A DNA stretch of 47,059 bases from Rhodospirillales bacterium (GTDB taxonomy: Bacteria > Pseudomonadota > Gammaproteobacteria > Burkholderiales > Burkholderiaceae_D). Made by a program: the position numbers and the translations under genes. Position 1 is the stretch's first letter; every line of letters begins with the position of its first letter. The notes under the pieces were generated by a model. The model was given only the letters and a program-made list of their open reading frames with translations. It searched no databases and had not been told where the DNA came from. Below, one piece after another: positions 27,456 to 37,967 of the stretch. The stretch is from NCBI GenBank assembly GCA_903970305.1, contig CAJCID010000299.1:1-47059 (forward strand), written 5' to 3'.

Positions 27456-28661
27456 GTGGCAGAGGTAATAGCAGATCTCGAAGGCAAGTCGATCATCCTC
27501 GGCCTGACGGGCGGCATCGCCGCCTATAAGTCAGCGTTTCTCGCGCGGCGCCTGCAGGAACATGGTGCGCGCGTGCAGGTCGTCATGACCGCAGCGGCCG
27601 AACAGTTCATCACCGCGACGACGATGCAGGCACTAACCGGCAACCCGGTCTACACGAGCCAATGGGATACGCGCGTGCCCAGCGCCATGGCCCACATCGA
27701 TCTGTCGCGCGGGGCCGACGCGATCCTGGTCGTTCCCGCCAGCGCAGATTTCATGGCCAAACTCGCAAGGGGTGCCGCCGACGATCTGCTCAGCACCCTG
27801 TGTCTAGCGCGCGACTGTCCGCTACTCGTTGCCCCGGCAATGAACAAGCAGATGTGGGGGCATCCGGCGACGCAGCGCAATGCGAACCAGCTGCGCGCGG
27901 ATGGTGTCGTGCTGCTGGGCCCGACCTCGGGAGACCAGGCCTGCGGAGAAGTCGGTGCCGGCCGCATGATCGAACCCGATGAGGTGCTGGAGGAACTGGT
28001 CGCCTTCTTCCAACCGAAGCTGCTGCGCGACCAAAGGGTCCTTCTGACTGCGGGCCCGACTTTTGAGCCGATCGATCCGGTCCGGGGTCTCACGAACCGG
28101 TCCTCGGGCAAGATGGGATACGCGCTGGCGCGGGCGGCCCACGAAGCCGGAGCGCGCGTGACGCTGGTCTCGGGACCCACTGCGCTCGCGGTCCCTCGAG
28201 GAGTGAACCGCATTGATGTCGAGACGGCGCAGCAGATGTTCGATGCCGTCATGGCGACGGTCCTGCATGCCCAGATTTTCATCGGAGTTGCGGCTGTGGC
28301 CGATTGGCGCATTCGGGAGCCGAGTGCGCAAAAGATCAAGAAAGGTCGAGGAAGCCCTTCCCCAGTCTTCGAGTTCGTCGAGAACCCGGACATTCTCGCC
28401 ACGGTCGCAGCGCTGTCAAACCCGCCTTTCTGTGTGGGCTTTGCCGCCGAGACGCATGACCTCGACGCCCAAGCGCAGGCGAAACGGCATACCAAACGAG
28501 TTCCTTTATTGGTCGGCAACCTCGCACAGGACGCGATCGGTGCCGACTCGAGCGAACTCATCGTCTACGACGAGGAGGGCCGAATCACCCTTGGTCCGGC
28601 AGACAAATTGACCCTCGCACGCAAGTTGATCGCAGAGATCGCACAGAGGATCAGCTCGTGA
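27456..28661 (+). CDS. coaBC: Bifunctional phosphopantothenoylcysteine decarboxylase / phosphopantothenate-cysteine ligase
   Basis: Two consecutive steps of coenzyme A synthesis; 401 residues. The N-terminal flavin decarboxylase (CoaC) shows [20 protein letters not shown], the catalytic-histidine region [31 protein letters not shown] and the active-site Cys in [13 protein letters not shown]. The C-terminal ligase (CoaB) shows [20 protein letters not shown] followed by [11 protein letters not shown], and the conserved AAVADWR and NPDILA segments. The start is GTG with GGAGG 6 nt upstream. Its stop overlaps the start of the next gene (GTGA), and dut follows, as in many proteobacteria. Confidence 0.97.
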   Translation: MAEVIADLEGKSIILGLTGGIAAYKSAFLARRLQEHGARVQVVMTAAAEQFITATTMQALTGNPVYTSQWDTRVPSAMAHIDLSRGADAILVVPASADFMAKLARGAADDLLSTLCLARDCPLLVAPAMNKQMWGHPATQRNANQLRADGVVLLGPTSGDQACGEVGAGRMIEPDEVLEELVAFFQPKLLRDQRVLLTAGPTFEPIDPVRGLTNRSSGKMGYALARAAHEAGARVTLVSGPTALAVPRGVNRIDVETAQQMFDAVMATVLHAQIFIGVAAVADWRIREPSAQKIKKGRGSPSPVFEFVENPDILATVAALSNPPFCVGFAAETHDLDAQAQAKRHTKRVPLLVGNLAQDAIGADSSELIVYDEEGRITLGPADKLTLARKLIAEIAQRISS

Positions 28662-29113
28662 CCGATTCGGATCTCATACCTGTCGGGGGCGATTTCGCGC
28701 GTTATATCGAGTTGTTGACCGCCCGCCAGCAGGCGCGCCTTCTGGACGGCGCCAATGTCTTGAGCCAAGAAGCCACCTCCGAGCCCACTTCCCGGCCGGC
28801 CCCCGGACGGCCCGCGATGGCTGCGGCACCGCAGAGGGTTGCTCCGGTCGTAACCGGAAAGCCGCTGACCGCACCCGCACCTCCTTCATCGGGTGCGCAC
28901 CCTCCCAGTGGGTTTGGAACGGCGATCAGCGTGATCGGCGGAATGGCGGCCGCGGCACTCATCCTCGGAGGAGCCTTTCGATTGGGGATCGCGGTTCTGG
29001 TGTTTGCCCTTTTGATCGGAGCAGTCCTGAAGCAGCGCAAGACGACTGGTCCCGTGAAGCGTCCCGCGCCCATCCCCATCCCGACGGCGGGCGCAACCCG
29101 TACTGGGCGCTAG
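28658..29113 (+). CDS. Small membrane protein of unknown function between coaBC and dut
   Basis: I do not recognise this 151-residue protein. It starts with GTG overlapping the coaBC stop by 4 bp, which supports real translation by coupling. The first 35 residues are polar and probably helical ([20 protein letters not shown]). A Pro/Ala/Ser-rich linker runs to about residue 85. One or two hydrophobic helices follow at about 88-127 ([20 protein letters not shown], then [13 protein letters not shown]), and a basic Lys/Pro tail ends the chain. No catalytic motif is visible. It could be a membrane-tethered helper protein; function unknown. Confidence 0.75.
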   Translation: MTDSDLIPVGGDFARYIELLTARQQARLLDGANVLSQEATSEPTSRPAPGRPAMAAAPQRVAPVVTGKPLTAPAPPSSGAHPPSGFGTAISVIGGMAAAALILGGAFRLGIAVLVFALLIGAVLKQRKTTGPVKRPAPIPIPTAGATRTGR

Positions 29114-29208
29114 AGCGCGCTCCGTCTGGGCTGCTGCTCAGCGAGCGTGGACTGAGACGATCGGCGCTGCGCCTCCACATCCTCTTCTCTTCTGAATGGA
29201 ACCCTTTT

Positions 29209-29655
29209 ATGCAGATTGATTTGAGAATCCTGGATGCTCGTCTCAAAGACCAGCACCCGGCCTATGCAACATCGGGCAGTGCCGGACTTGATCTCAGGGC
29301 CTGTATCGATGCACCGCTGACGCTCGAGGCGGGACAGACCGAGCTGATCCCAACGGGAGTTGCGATCCACATCGGCGATCCAGGATTTGCTGCGTTGATC
29401 CTGCCGCGCAGTGGGCTCGGTCACAAGCACGGGATCGTGCTGGGCAATCTGGTGGGCCTGATTGACTCGGACTACCAGGGTCAATTGATGGTGAGCACCT
29501 GGAACCGTGGCTCGAGCCCGTTCGTGCTAAACCCTCTCGATCGGCTCGCGCAGCTGGTGATCGTGCCTGTGGTGCAGGTCGGATTTCGCGTCGTCGAGCA
29601 GTTCCCCGAATCGAGTCGTGGAACCGGGGGCTTTGGCAGTTCCGGGCAGTCCTAG
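29209..29655 (+). CDS. dut: Deoxyuridine 5'-triphosphate nucleotidohydrolase (dUTPase)
   Basis: Trimeric dUTPase that hydrolyses dUTP to dUMP, keeping uracil out of DNA and feeding dTMP synthesis. At 148 residues it shows all five motifs: [38 protein letters not shown] with the catalytic Asp, [10 protein letters not shown], and the C-terminal phosphate-binding arm [10 protein letters not shown]. It follows coaBC and the small membrane protein. It is convergent with the DEAD-box helicase gene, with only 24 bp between stops. Confidence 0.97.
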   Translation: MQIDLRILDARLKDQHPAYATSGSAGLDLRACIDAPLTLEAGQTELIPTGVAIHIGDPGFAALILPRSGLGHKHGIVLGNLVGLIDSDYQGQLMVSTWNRGSSPFVLNPLDRLAQLVIVPVVQVGFRVVEQFPESSRGTGGFGSSGQS

Positions 29656-29679
29656 CAAGCGGACCGCCCTAGACCCCAA

Positions 29680-31047
29680 CTAGCCGCGCTTCTGACGGGG
29701 AGGGTCCACGCGGCGGGCGCGGTCAGCGCCATAGCCGCCTGGCGCGCCGCGTCCGGGGGGACGCCTGGCCGGTGCCTTGCGAGAAGGAGCTTTGCCTGCG
29801 TAACGGGGCTCAAGGCCCGGAATGACGTGTACGGTGATCGGTTGTGCAGTGAAACGCTCGATCTGTTTCACAGTACCGAAGTCCTTGCCTCCGGCAAGAC
29901 TGATGGCGATACCGCTACGACCTGCACGCCCGGTGCGGCCGATGCGGTGGACGTAGTCTTCAGCCTGCTTGGGCAAATCAAAGTTGATCACGTGGCTGAT
30001 CGCCTGGACGTCGATGCCACGCGCGGCCACATCGGTGGCCACCAGGATCTTGACGCTGCCCCGGCGTACTGCATCCAGAGTGCGCGTGCGCTCGCCCTGG
30101 CGCATGTCTCCATGCAAGGCAGCTGCAGAGAACCCCTGATCGATGAGCGAATCGGCGAGTTGATCTGCGTCCCTTTTGGTGGCGGTAAAGACCACCGCCT
30201 GGTTCACTGCCACATCACGCAAGAGGTGCGAGAGTAAGCGGTTCTTGTGGGCCAGGTCGTCGGCGAAGTGCAGACGCTGCTCGATATGGTCGTGTTTGGC
30301 GCGGGCCGGGGACACCTCGATACGCTGCGGCGAGCGCAACATGCGCACCGCTAGCTTGCCCACCGAGCCTGCCAGCGTCGCCGAAAAAAGCAGGGTCTGG
30401 CGGGTTGCGGGCGTGGCAGCAACGATCGTCTCGATGTCCTCGATGAAACCCATGTCGAGCATCCGGTCAGCCTCATCGAGCACCAGGAGTTCCAGGCGGG
30501 AGAAGTCGATACGACCGCGGTTCAGGTGATCCAGCAGCCGCCCGGGCGTCGCGACGAGAACGTCGACTGGCTGACGCAGGAGCCGGTTCTGAACCGGATA
30601 GGGCATACCTCCTAGGATCGAGACGGTCTTGACGCGCTTGAGAAATTTGCCGTAGTTGTCAGCAGCTGCGGTCACCTGGAGTGCGAGCTCGCGGGTCGGG
30701 GTCAACACCAGCATGCGCGGACCGATTCCCGGGCCCCGCGAAGGTAGGGCGAGCTTGTGCAAGGCTGGCAGCATGAATGCCGCGGTCTTGCCGCTCCCCG
30801 TCTGCGAGGAAACCATCAGGTCATGTCCGGCAAGCGCCTCCGGAATCGCCCGGGATTGCACCGTGGTCGGTTCGGTATAGCCAGAGGCTAAGAGACTTTT
30901 CAGGAGTCCTGGATGCAGCCCGAGCGAATCGAACGCGCTGACCGGCGCAGGTACTGGGCCCACGCTACGGGCGGAAGACGCATCCAGATTGGCAAGAGAG
31001 GCCGCATCGGGATGAGCGATGAATTCGCGAAGATTGTCCAAAGACAT
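29680..31047 (-). CDS. DEAD-box ATP-dependent RNA helicase (RhlE/SrmB-like)
   Basis: This 455-residue RNA helicase shows the Q motif (AFDSLGLHPGLLKSLLASGY), motif I SSQTGSGKTAA, Ia PTRELALQ, Ib TPGRLLDHL, II LDEADRMLD, III FSATLAG, V ATDVAARGID and VI YVHRIGRTGRAGRSG. It has an extra N-terminal segment of about 36 residues before the Q motif, and a basic Arg/Gly/Pro-rich tail (about 415-455) of the kind that binds RNA in RhlE-type helicases. Such helicases act in ribosome assembly and mRNA decay, often at low temperature. The leader is long (about 240 nt if the proposed promoter is right) and structured. I leave the symbol open between rhlE and srmB-like. Confidence 0.93.
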   Translation of the reverse strand: MSLDNLREFIAHPDAASLANLDASSARSVGPVPAPVSAFDSLGLHPGLLKSLLASGYTEPTTVQSRAIPEALAGHDLMVSSQTGSGKTAAFMLPALHKLALPSRGPGIGPRMLVLTPTRELALQVTAAADNYGKFLKRVKTVSILGGMPYPVQNRLLRQPVDVLVATPGRLLDHLNRGRIDFSRLELLVLDEADRMLDMGFIEDIETIVAATPATRQTLLFSATLAGSVGKLAVRMLRSPQRIEVSPARAKHDHIEQRLHFADDLAHKNRLLSHLLRDVAVNQAVVFTATKRDADQLADSLIDQGFSAAALHGDMRQGERTRTLDAVRRGSVKILVATDVAARGIDVQAISHVINFDLPKQAEDYVHRIGRTGRAGRSGIAISLAGGKDFGTVKQIERFTAQPITVHVIPGLEPRYAGKAPSRKAPARRPPGRGAPGGYGADRARRVDPPRQKRG

Positions 31048-31088
31048 GGCAAAACCTTTCCTTGTGCGACGCGCAGGCGCGCAAACGC

Positions 31089-31148
31089 AGAGCCGACCCC
31101 CAAGACGGGGGGGTCAGACGGTGGATAAAGCATCGGCTCTAACCGATG
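31089..31148 (-). promoter_or_regulatory. Structured leader of the DEAD-box helicase gene with mutually exclusive hairpins
   Basis: In transcript order (minus strand), CATCGG/CCGATG (31148-31143 with 31136-31131) and GACCCCC/GGGGGTC (31115-31109 with 31101-31095) form two local hairpins. AGAGCCGA (31140-31133) can instead pair with TCGGCTCT (31096-31089), which would break the first and open the foot of the second. These alternatives lie 42-100 nt before the start codon and look like a switch or thermosensor. No known riboswitch class is recognised. Confidence 0.4.
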
Positions 31149-31293
31149 TATCACACCCGAACACGCGGTAAAGCGCTAAGGAATGGAGAGTGGCGAGAGA
31201 CGATGGACTGTGCGGACAACAAAACGGCGCAGTCTCAGGGAGCAGCGAAAGCTACGAGCTGAAAAATCGTGGCGTGTTGCAATGCACCTAAGA

Positions 31294-31299
31294 AGTATA
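31294..31299 (-). promoter_or_regulatory. Possible -10 element for the helicase gene
   Basis: On the minus strand TATACT, preceded by GGG, lies 247 bp upstream of the helicase start. No convincing -35 box is found. If used, it gives a leader of about 240 nt that contains the alternative hairpins. Confidence 0.35.
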
Positions 31300-31406
31300 C
31301 CCGAATTCGAAGGACCGTGCCCCGATCAGACTCAAATTGGGTTCTTTCGGGCCCTTTTGCGCACAGAAATGGTGCGCAGCCCGACTCCTGTATCAAGCTC
31401 CCTGCG

Positions 31407-31434
31407 CACTGCCCCTAAGGCCTTGGGGGCAGTG
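31407..31434 (-). terminator. Hairpin downstream of clpA
   Basis: CACTGCCCC (31407-31415) pairs perfectly with GGGGCAGTG (31426-31434) around a 10-base loop, beginning 10 bp after the clpA stop. It has no T tract on either strand, so it may be a rho-dependent or mRNA-stabilising 3' end rather than a standard intrinsic terminator. Confidence 0.45.
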
Positions 31435-31444
31435 TTGGCAGGAC

Positions 31445-33741
<2,297 letters not shown>

Positions 33742-33745
<4 letters not shown>

Positions 33746-34062
33746 GCTTCCTCCATCACGCACTGCAGCGGATGCTGATGCTGGCGTGAAAACTCCGTCA
33801 CCTGTTCAACCTTCGTCGCCGCGATGTCCCGGGGGTAGATACCGCAGACCCCCTTGCCCTCGCGGTGTACCTTCAACATGATCTGCGTCGCCTGCTCCCT
33901 GCCTTTACCGAAAAACTGCTGTAAAACAAGTACCACAAATTCCATCGGCGTGTAATCGTCATTCAAAAGCACCACCTGGAACATCGGGGGAGGCTCGACC
34001 CTCTGCTCCTTCTTCTCCAGGAGGGTAGTCTGGTCATCGTCCGGAAGGTGATGCTGAGCCAT
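33742..34062 (-). CDS. clpS: ATP-dependent Clp protease adaptor protein ClpS
   Basis: This 106-residue adaptor delivers N-degron substrates to ClpAP. The start is the ATG at 34062 ([11 protein letters not shown]); the frame is open 44 codons further, but that part is not conserved. The core [20 protein letters not shown] contains the [10 protein letters not shown] pocket for N-terminal residues, and [20 protein letters not shown] is the other conserved block. It overlaps clpA by 4 bp and is divergent from the cold-shock gene, the same layout as cspD-clpS-clpA of E. coli. Confidence 0.97.
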
Positions 34063-34097
34063 TGGGACAATTCTAATGCGAACCCGCGTCCTGCGCT

Positions 34098-34163
34098 CGA
34101 ATCGAAAAATACGATTCGCAATGATTCTGTAGCAGGATATTGCACTCAGGCGGGCTAATTCAA
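34098..34163 (-). promoter_or_regulatory. Possible clpS-clpA promoter and leader inverted repeat
   Basis: On the minus strand TTGAAT (34158-34163) and TATCCT (34134-34139) are spaced by 18 nt, a plausible sigma-70 promoter. Between it and clpS lies a perfect 7-bp inverted repeat, CGAATCG/CGATTCG (34098-34118), with an A/T-only 7-base loop, close to the expected transcription start. It could be an operator or a 5' stabilising hairpin. Confidence 0.4.
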
Positions 34164-34254
34164 GCCCTTTAGCGCCGCGTTGCGGAAGGAACATCGTGCT
34201 AGGGCCCGGTTGACTGTTTTTGGGAACTATTCCCGAAAACGCCGTTACAGCTAC

Positions 34255-34283
34255 TTGACTTCCCTGGTTTTACGCCGAACAAT
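34255..34283 (+). promoter_or_regulatory. Possible promoter of the cold-shock gene
   Basis: TTGACT (34255-34260), a 17-nt spacer, then AACAAT (34278-34283, 4/6 to consensus). Transcription from here would give a 5' leader of about 170 nt, the kind of long leader known from cspA-type mRNAs. No coding sequence lies in between. Confidence 0.5.
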
Positions 34284-34462
34284 TGTTGCCGTGTTTGCTG
34301 TCAAGCGGTTTGCCGCACCGGTCAGCTATCCGAACGCACGTCTGCAAACTAGAGCGTCAAACACGGGCCGGGCTTCAATTTGTGGGGGGGCCGGTGCAGA
34401 GAGCGTGCCGGGGCCTTGGGATTCAAGCCCGTTTTCGGTTCTTTCTTGGGAAGATCGCATTT

Positions 34463-34666
34463 ATGGCAACTGGTACCGTCAAATGGTTCAATGACGCAAA
34501 GGGCTATGGATTCATCACTCCGGACGACGGTGGCGAAGACCTTTTCGCGCACTTCTCCGCCATCCAGATGAACGGCTTCAAAACGCTAAAAGAAGGACAA
34601 AAAGTCCAATTTGAAGTCACCCAGGGCCCAAAGGGCAAGCAGGCATCGAATATTCAGGCCGCTTGA
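34463..34666 (+). CDS. Cold-shock domain protein (CspA family)
   Basis: A 67-residue single-stranded nucleic acid-binding protein. The OB-fold motifs RNP1 (KGYGFITP) and RNP2 (DLFAHFSAI) are intact after GTVKWFNDA. The start is the ATG of MATGTVKWF; longer upstream frames are not conserved. By position (divergent from clpS-clpA) it corresponds to E. coli cspD, but its length and sequence are those of a generic CspA-type protein, so I do not assign a symbol. It has its own long leader and a strong terminator, and is thus monocistronic. Confidence 0.95.
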   Translation: MATGTVKWFNDAKGYGFITPDDGGEDLFAHFSAIQMNGFKTLKEGQKVQFEVTQGPKGKQASNIQAA

Positions 34667-34734
34667 GAGGCTACAGCCGGAATTAAGAGAGTTCCTCTGC
34701 CGAACGAGCGATCCAGCAGAGTCCATTCCACAGT

Positions 34735-34768
34735 CCGTGTTTAGTTGATGCTAACCACGGTTTTTTTT
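34735..34768 (+). terminator. Rho-independent terminator of the cold-shock gene
   Basis: CCGTG and CACGG, extended inward by TTAG/CTAA across one mismatch, close a 6-base loop. Eight T follow directly (34761-34768). It lies 69 bp after the stop codon. Confidence 0.88.
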
Positions 34769-34875
34769 ACGCTCGGGGGAAGACTCGGCCTGAGCGCCCG
34801 ACGATCCCACCTGCAAGCGCCACGGCCCATTTTCCGTCGAAACACCGGGATAGACGCATCCGAGGCTTTCCCCGG

Positions 34876-36129
34876 CTACAGGTGGTCGATCATCACCTGA
34901 CCAAACCCCGAGCAGGAAACCTGGGTTGCGCCTTCCATCAGCCGCGCGAAGTCGTAGGTCACCTTCTTAGAAAGAATCGAGCGCTCCATCGACTGGATGA
35001 TCAGATCTGCCGCCTCGACCCATCCCATATGGCGCAACATCATTTCAGCAGACAGGATTTCTGATCCAGGATTGACATAGTCTTTTCCAGCATACTTCGG
35101 CGCCGTGCCGTGAGTGGCTTCGAACATTGCCACGGAATCCGACATATTCGCGCCCGGCGCGATGCCGATGCCGCCCACCTGGGCCGCGAGGGCATCCGAA
35201 ATGTAGTCGCCGTTCAGGTTCAGGGTGGCAATGACGTCGTACTCGACCGGGCGCAGGATGATCTGCTGCAAGAACGCGTCAGCGATCACATCCTTGACCA
35301 CGATTTCCTTGCCTGACTTGGGATTGGTGAATTTGCACCAGGGTCCTCCGTCGATCAGCTGCGCCCCGAACTCGCGCTGGGCCAAGGCGTAGCCCCAGTC
35401 ACGAAAGCCTCCCTCGGTGAACTTCATGATGTTGCCCTTGTGAACCAAGGTCACCGAGGCACGGTTGTTGTCGATCGCATACTGGATGGCCTTGCGAACC
35501 AGTCGCTCAGTACCTTCCCGGGATACCGGTTTGATCCCGATGCCCGAAGTATTGGGGAAGCGGATCTTCTTGACCCCCATCTCCTCGATCAGGAACTTCA
35601 CCAGCTTCTTCGCGTTGGCCGACTCGGCTTGGTACTCGATGCCGGCGTAGATATCCTCCGAGTTCTCCCGGAAGATGACCATGTCGACCTTTTCTGGGGC
35701 CTTTACGGGACTCGGCACGCCCTTGAAGTAACGGACCGGACGGAGGCAGACATAAAGGTCGAGTTCCTGACGCAGCGCAACATTGAGGGAACGGATGCCG
35801 CCCCCGACCGGGGTCGTCAGCGGCCCTTTGATCGAGACGACGTAGTCCTTTAGGACCTTCAATGTCTCCTCGGGCAGCCACACGTCCGGGCCGTAGACCT
35901 TGGTCGACTTTTCGCCTGCGTAGATCTCCATCCACGAGATCTGGCGCTTGCCTCCATACGCCTTTGCGACAGCCGCGTCGACGACTTTGATCATCACAGG
36001 CGTGATATCCAGTCCCGTCCCGTCTCCCTCGATATAGGGGATGATCGGCTGATCCGGAACGTTCAGCGAAAAGTCCGGGTTGACCGTGATCTTCTCACCG
36101 CTCGGGGGCAATTTGATGTGCTGAAACAT
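34876..36129 (-). CDS. icd: NADP-dependent isocitrate dehydrogenase
   Basis: TCA-cycle enzyme turning isocitrate into 2-oxoglutarate; 417 residues, the dimeric E. coli-type (416). The substrate loop with its regulatory Ser is in [20 protein letters not shown], with RPVRYF following. [15 protein letters not shown] and the metal-binding ADAFLQQ... and [16 protein letters not shown] segments are present. The NADP site [11 protein letters not shown] is of the NADP type. It is divergent from rluE, the same pairing as in E. coli, and ends facing the cold-shock gene terminator. Confidence 0.98.
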   Translation of the reverse strand: MFQHIKLPPSGEKITVNPDFSLNVPDQPIIPYIEGDGTGLDITPVMIKVVDAAVAKAYGGKRQISWMEIYAGEKSTKVYGPDVWLPEETLKVLKDYVVSIKGPLTTPVGGGIRSLNVALRQELDLYVCLRPVRYFKGVPSPVKAPEKVDMVIFRENSEDIYAGIEYQAESANAKKLVKFLIEEMGVKKIRFPNTSGIGIKPVSREGTERLVRKAIQYAIDNNRASVTLVHKGNIMKFTEGGFRDWGYALAQREFGAQLIDGGPWCKFTNPKSGKEIVVKDVIADAFLQQIILRPVEYDVIATLNLNGDYISDALAAQVGGIGIAPGANMSDSVAMFEATHGTAPKYAGKDYVNPGSEILSAEMMLRHMGWVEAADLIIQSMERSILSKKVTYDFARLMEGATQVSCSGFGQVMIDHL

Positions 36130-36298
36130 GATGATCTCCGAAGAACTGGGATTCGCAGTGGGGCATCGGCAGACGTCTTGGCCAGCGCGCTCTCCACCGT
36201 TCCAGCTACCGTGCCCGCGCCAAGATATCGAGGCCTCTTCAGTGTAACAAACGCGCCCTTTGCTGTGCGCGCCACGCGAGCCGAAGCTTCAGATGTCT

Positions 36299-36326
36299 TT
36301 TATAAGATATAAGAATATCCTGTCTG
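36299..36326 (-). promoter_or_regulatory. Possible icd promoter
   Basis: On the minus strand CAGACA (36321-36326), a 16-nt spacer, then TATAAA (36299-36304). The surroundings are AT-rich in the otherwise GC-rich divergent icd/rluE region. The leader to the icd start would be about 160 nt. Confidence 0.45.
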
Positions 36327-36366
36327 ATATTATGCTCCGAAACGTCCCGCTTTGCGAGCCAGAGCC

Positions 36367-37002
36367 ATGCTGATCGCCCTGAACAAACCCTACGGCGTGG
36401 TCTGCCAATTCAGCCCATCGGGCGGACGACCGACCCTGAAGGATTTTGTGCCGATCCCTCTGGTCTACCCTGCAGGACGGCTCGATTTCGACAGCGAAGG
36501 ACTGCTCCTTTTGACCGACGAAGGGACACTGCAGCACGCGATCGCAGCGCCTGCGAGCAAGCTGGCCAAGCGCTACTGGGTCCAGGTCGAAGGGCAACCC
36601 AGCGCGGCGGGTCTTGCGCGCTTGGCCCAAGGCGTGCTCTTGGGCGACTGCGTGAGCCGACCCGATAGGGCGCAGCTCATCGCCCCCCCGGCGAATCTCT
36701 GGGCGCGCGAGCCACCGATTCGCCGACGCAAGAACATCCCGACCGCCTGGCTCGAGTTGGTGCTCTCCGAAGGGAAGAACCGACAGGTGCGGCGCACCAC
36801 CGCCGCGATCGGACATCCGACACTGCGCCTCATCCGGTCTGCCATCGGCGCGATCGAACTGTCTAAACTGGGTCTTGCGCCGGGCCAATGGAAGGTTCTC
36901 GACCGGGAGACCCTGGGCATGACCCTGCAGGGCGCCCCCAGTCGATTGGACCACCAGGATTTGAACGCGCGCCGTCAACCGCGACGCGGGTCGCGCCGTT
37001 GA
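36367..37002 (+). CDS. rluE: 23S rRNA pseudouridine synthase RluE-type
   Basis: A 211-residue pseudouridine synthase of the RsuA/RluB/E family; E. coli RluE modifies U2457 of 23S rRNA. The catalytic Asp is in PAGRLDFDSEGLLLLT. LNKPYGVVCQFSPSGGRPTL at the start and EGKNRQVRRTTAAIGHPTLR near the end are family motifs. There is no N-terminal S4 domain, as in RluE and unlike RsuA/RluB. The start is the ATG at 36367; a TTG five codons earlier is not needed. It is divergent from icd, as in E. coli. The C-terminal tail is Arg-rich. Confidence 0.93.
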   Translation: MLIALNKPYGVVCQFSPSGGRPTLKDFVPIPLVYPAGRLDFDSEGLLLLTDEGTLQHAIAAPASKLAKRYWVQVEGQPSAAGLARLAQGVLLGDCVSRPDRAQLIAPPANLWAREPPIRRRKNIPTAWLELVLSEGKNRQVRRTTAAIGHPTLRLIRSAIGAIELSKLGLAPGQWKVLDRETLGMTLQGAPSRLDHQDLNARRQPRRGSRR

Positions 37003-37052
37003 AAGTTTGCGCGCAGCCTCATGCTGCACAACATTGTTCAACGGAGAACGTC

Positions 37053-37193
37053 ATGACTGCTTCACACAAACTGATCGCGAAGATCGCCCTGGGAGTCCTT
37101 GTTCTGGCATTCGGCTCGCAAGCCGCGCTGGCTGCTCCCCCGCACCATCACCACCACCACCATCGCCACCACCACCATCATCCCGTCCATTAG
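37053..37193 (+). CDS. Tiny secreted histidine-rich peptide, probable metal binder
   Basis: A 46-residue precursor with GGAG 7 nt before its ATG. Residues 1-27 form a textbook Sec signal (basic start, hydrophobic core, cleavage after ALA). The predicted mature peptide has only 19 residues, 13 of them histidine (APP, seven His, Arg, five His, PVH). Such a chain must bind divalent metals (Ni, Zn, Cu or Co) in the periplasm or outside. It starts 50 bp after rluE and a hairpin lies 212 bp downstream, so it could be on the rluE transcript or on its own. No metal transporter or regulator is adjacent. I do not recognise a named family. Confidence 0.75.
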   Translation: MTASHKLIAKIALGVLVLAFGSQAALAAPPHHHHHHHRHHHHHPVH

Positions 37194-37404
37194 AAAGAGC
37201 GGAGGGCGTTCGCCTTCCTGGTCCGTCCGACCGGGTAGACCGCTACGCCCCGGGGTTGGGGTTGTGGGACTGCATGGCGCACGGTCCGGTCCGCCGGGCG
37301 CGCGCCAGGGGAAGCTCTGAACCCTTCTGGTCGACGCGAGGCCTCGGGTGGAGGTTTGTGCCCGCGTGCGCCAATGGGCACGAGGTCGGTCAGCGGAACC
37401 GCCT

Positions 37405-37425
37405 GGGCAGGGTAATCCCCTGCCC
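37405..37425 (+). terminator. Hairpin between the His-rich peptide gene and the DUF192 gene
   Basis: GGGCAGGG and CCCTGCCC (8 bp, 5-base loop) are followed by ACCTTATTTT, a broken T tract. It is a plausible weak intrinsic terminator for the transcript carrying the His-rich peptide. The 215 bases between the peptide stop and this hairpin contain no convincing gene. Confidence 0.5.
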
Positions 37426-37508
37426 ACCTTATTTTGTGCGGGGCCTTGGCTTGCCCGCCGGCCCGTTTAGAATACGGTCGTTCTTGTCCGCATCGACCGG
37501 TACTGCCC

Positions 37509-37967
37509 ATGCTCCCCGTACGCCATTGCCTTCTTCTGGCACCCCTTCTTGCCGGTTTTTTCTGGAGCGCAGCACTGGCCCAGGAAAGTCCAACGCAGTT
37601 CCCCGTGCGCAAGCTCACCGCGGGAATCCTGGTCGTCACCGCGGAGATCGCATCGACCGACCCGGAGCGTGAACAGGGTCTGATGTTCCGCGAATCCCTG
37701 GGCGCCAATCAGGGCATGGCCTTCATCTTCGACTTCCCGGCGCGCGAATGCATGTGGATGAAGAACACGCTCCTCCCCCTGTCCGTGGCATTTTTGGACG
37801 AATCCGGGTCGATCATCAATATCGAGGACATGCAGCCACAGACCTTGACCGATCATTGTTCGAACAAGCCGGCCCTGTTTGCGCTGGAGATGAATCTGGG
37901 CTGGTTCGCCAAGCATGGCTTAAAGCCCGGCTCAAAGATCGGCGGGCTGGTCCCTGCCTCGCACTAG
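37509..37967 (+). CDS. Exported DUF192 protein
   Basis: A 152-residue protein with a signal peptide (MLPVRHCLLLAPLLAGFFWS, cleaved after ALA) and one DUF192 domain. Hallmarks are STDPEREQGLMFRESLGANQ, GMAFIFDFP and the CMWMKNTLLPLSVAFLDESG block, in which MWMKNT is diagnostic. The molecular function of the family is not established. The start is the ATG at 37509; upstream frame extension is not conserved. Its stop codon shares the tetranucleotide CTAG with the stop of the convergent glucan synthase gene. Confidence 0.93.
   Translation: MLPVRHCLLLAPLLAGFFWSAALAQESPTQFPVRKLTAGILVVTAEIASTDPEREQGLMFRESLGANQGMAFIFDFPARECMWMKNTLLPLSVAFLDESGSIINIEDMQPQTLTDHCSNKPALFALEMNLGWFAKHGLKPGSKIGGLVPASH

Noticed and set aside
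37099..37320. Thr/Ile-rich plus-strand frame overlapping the His-rich peptide gene
   Set aside because: It is a frame-shifted reading of the CAC/CAT repeat (ACC/ATC codons) and lacks a ribosome binding site.
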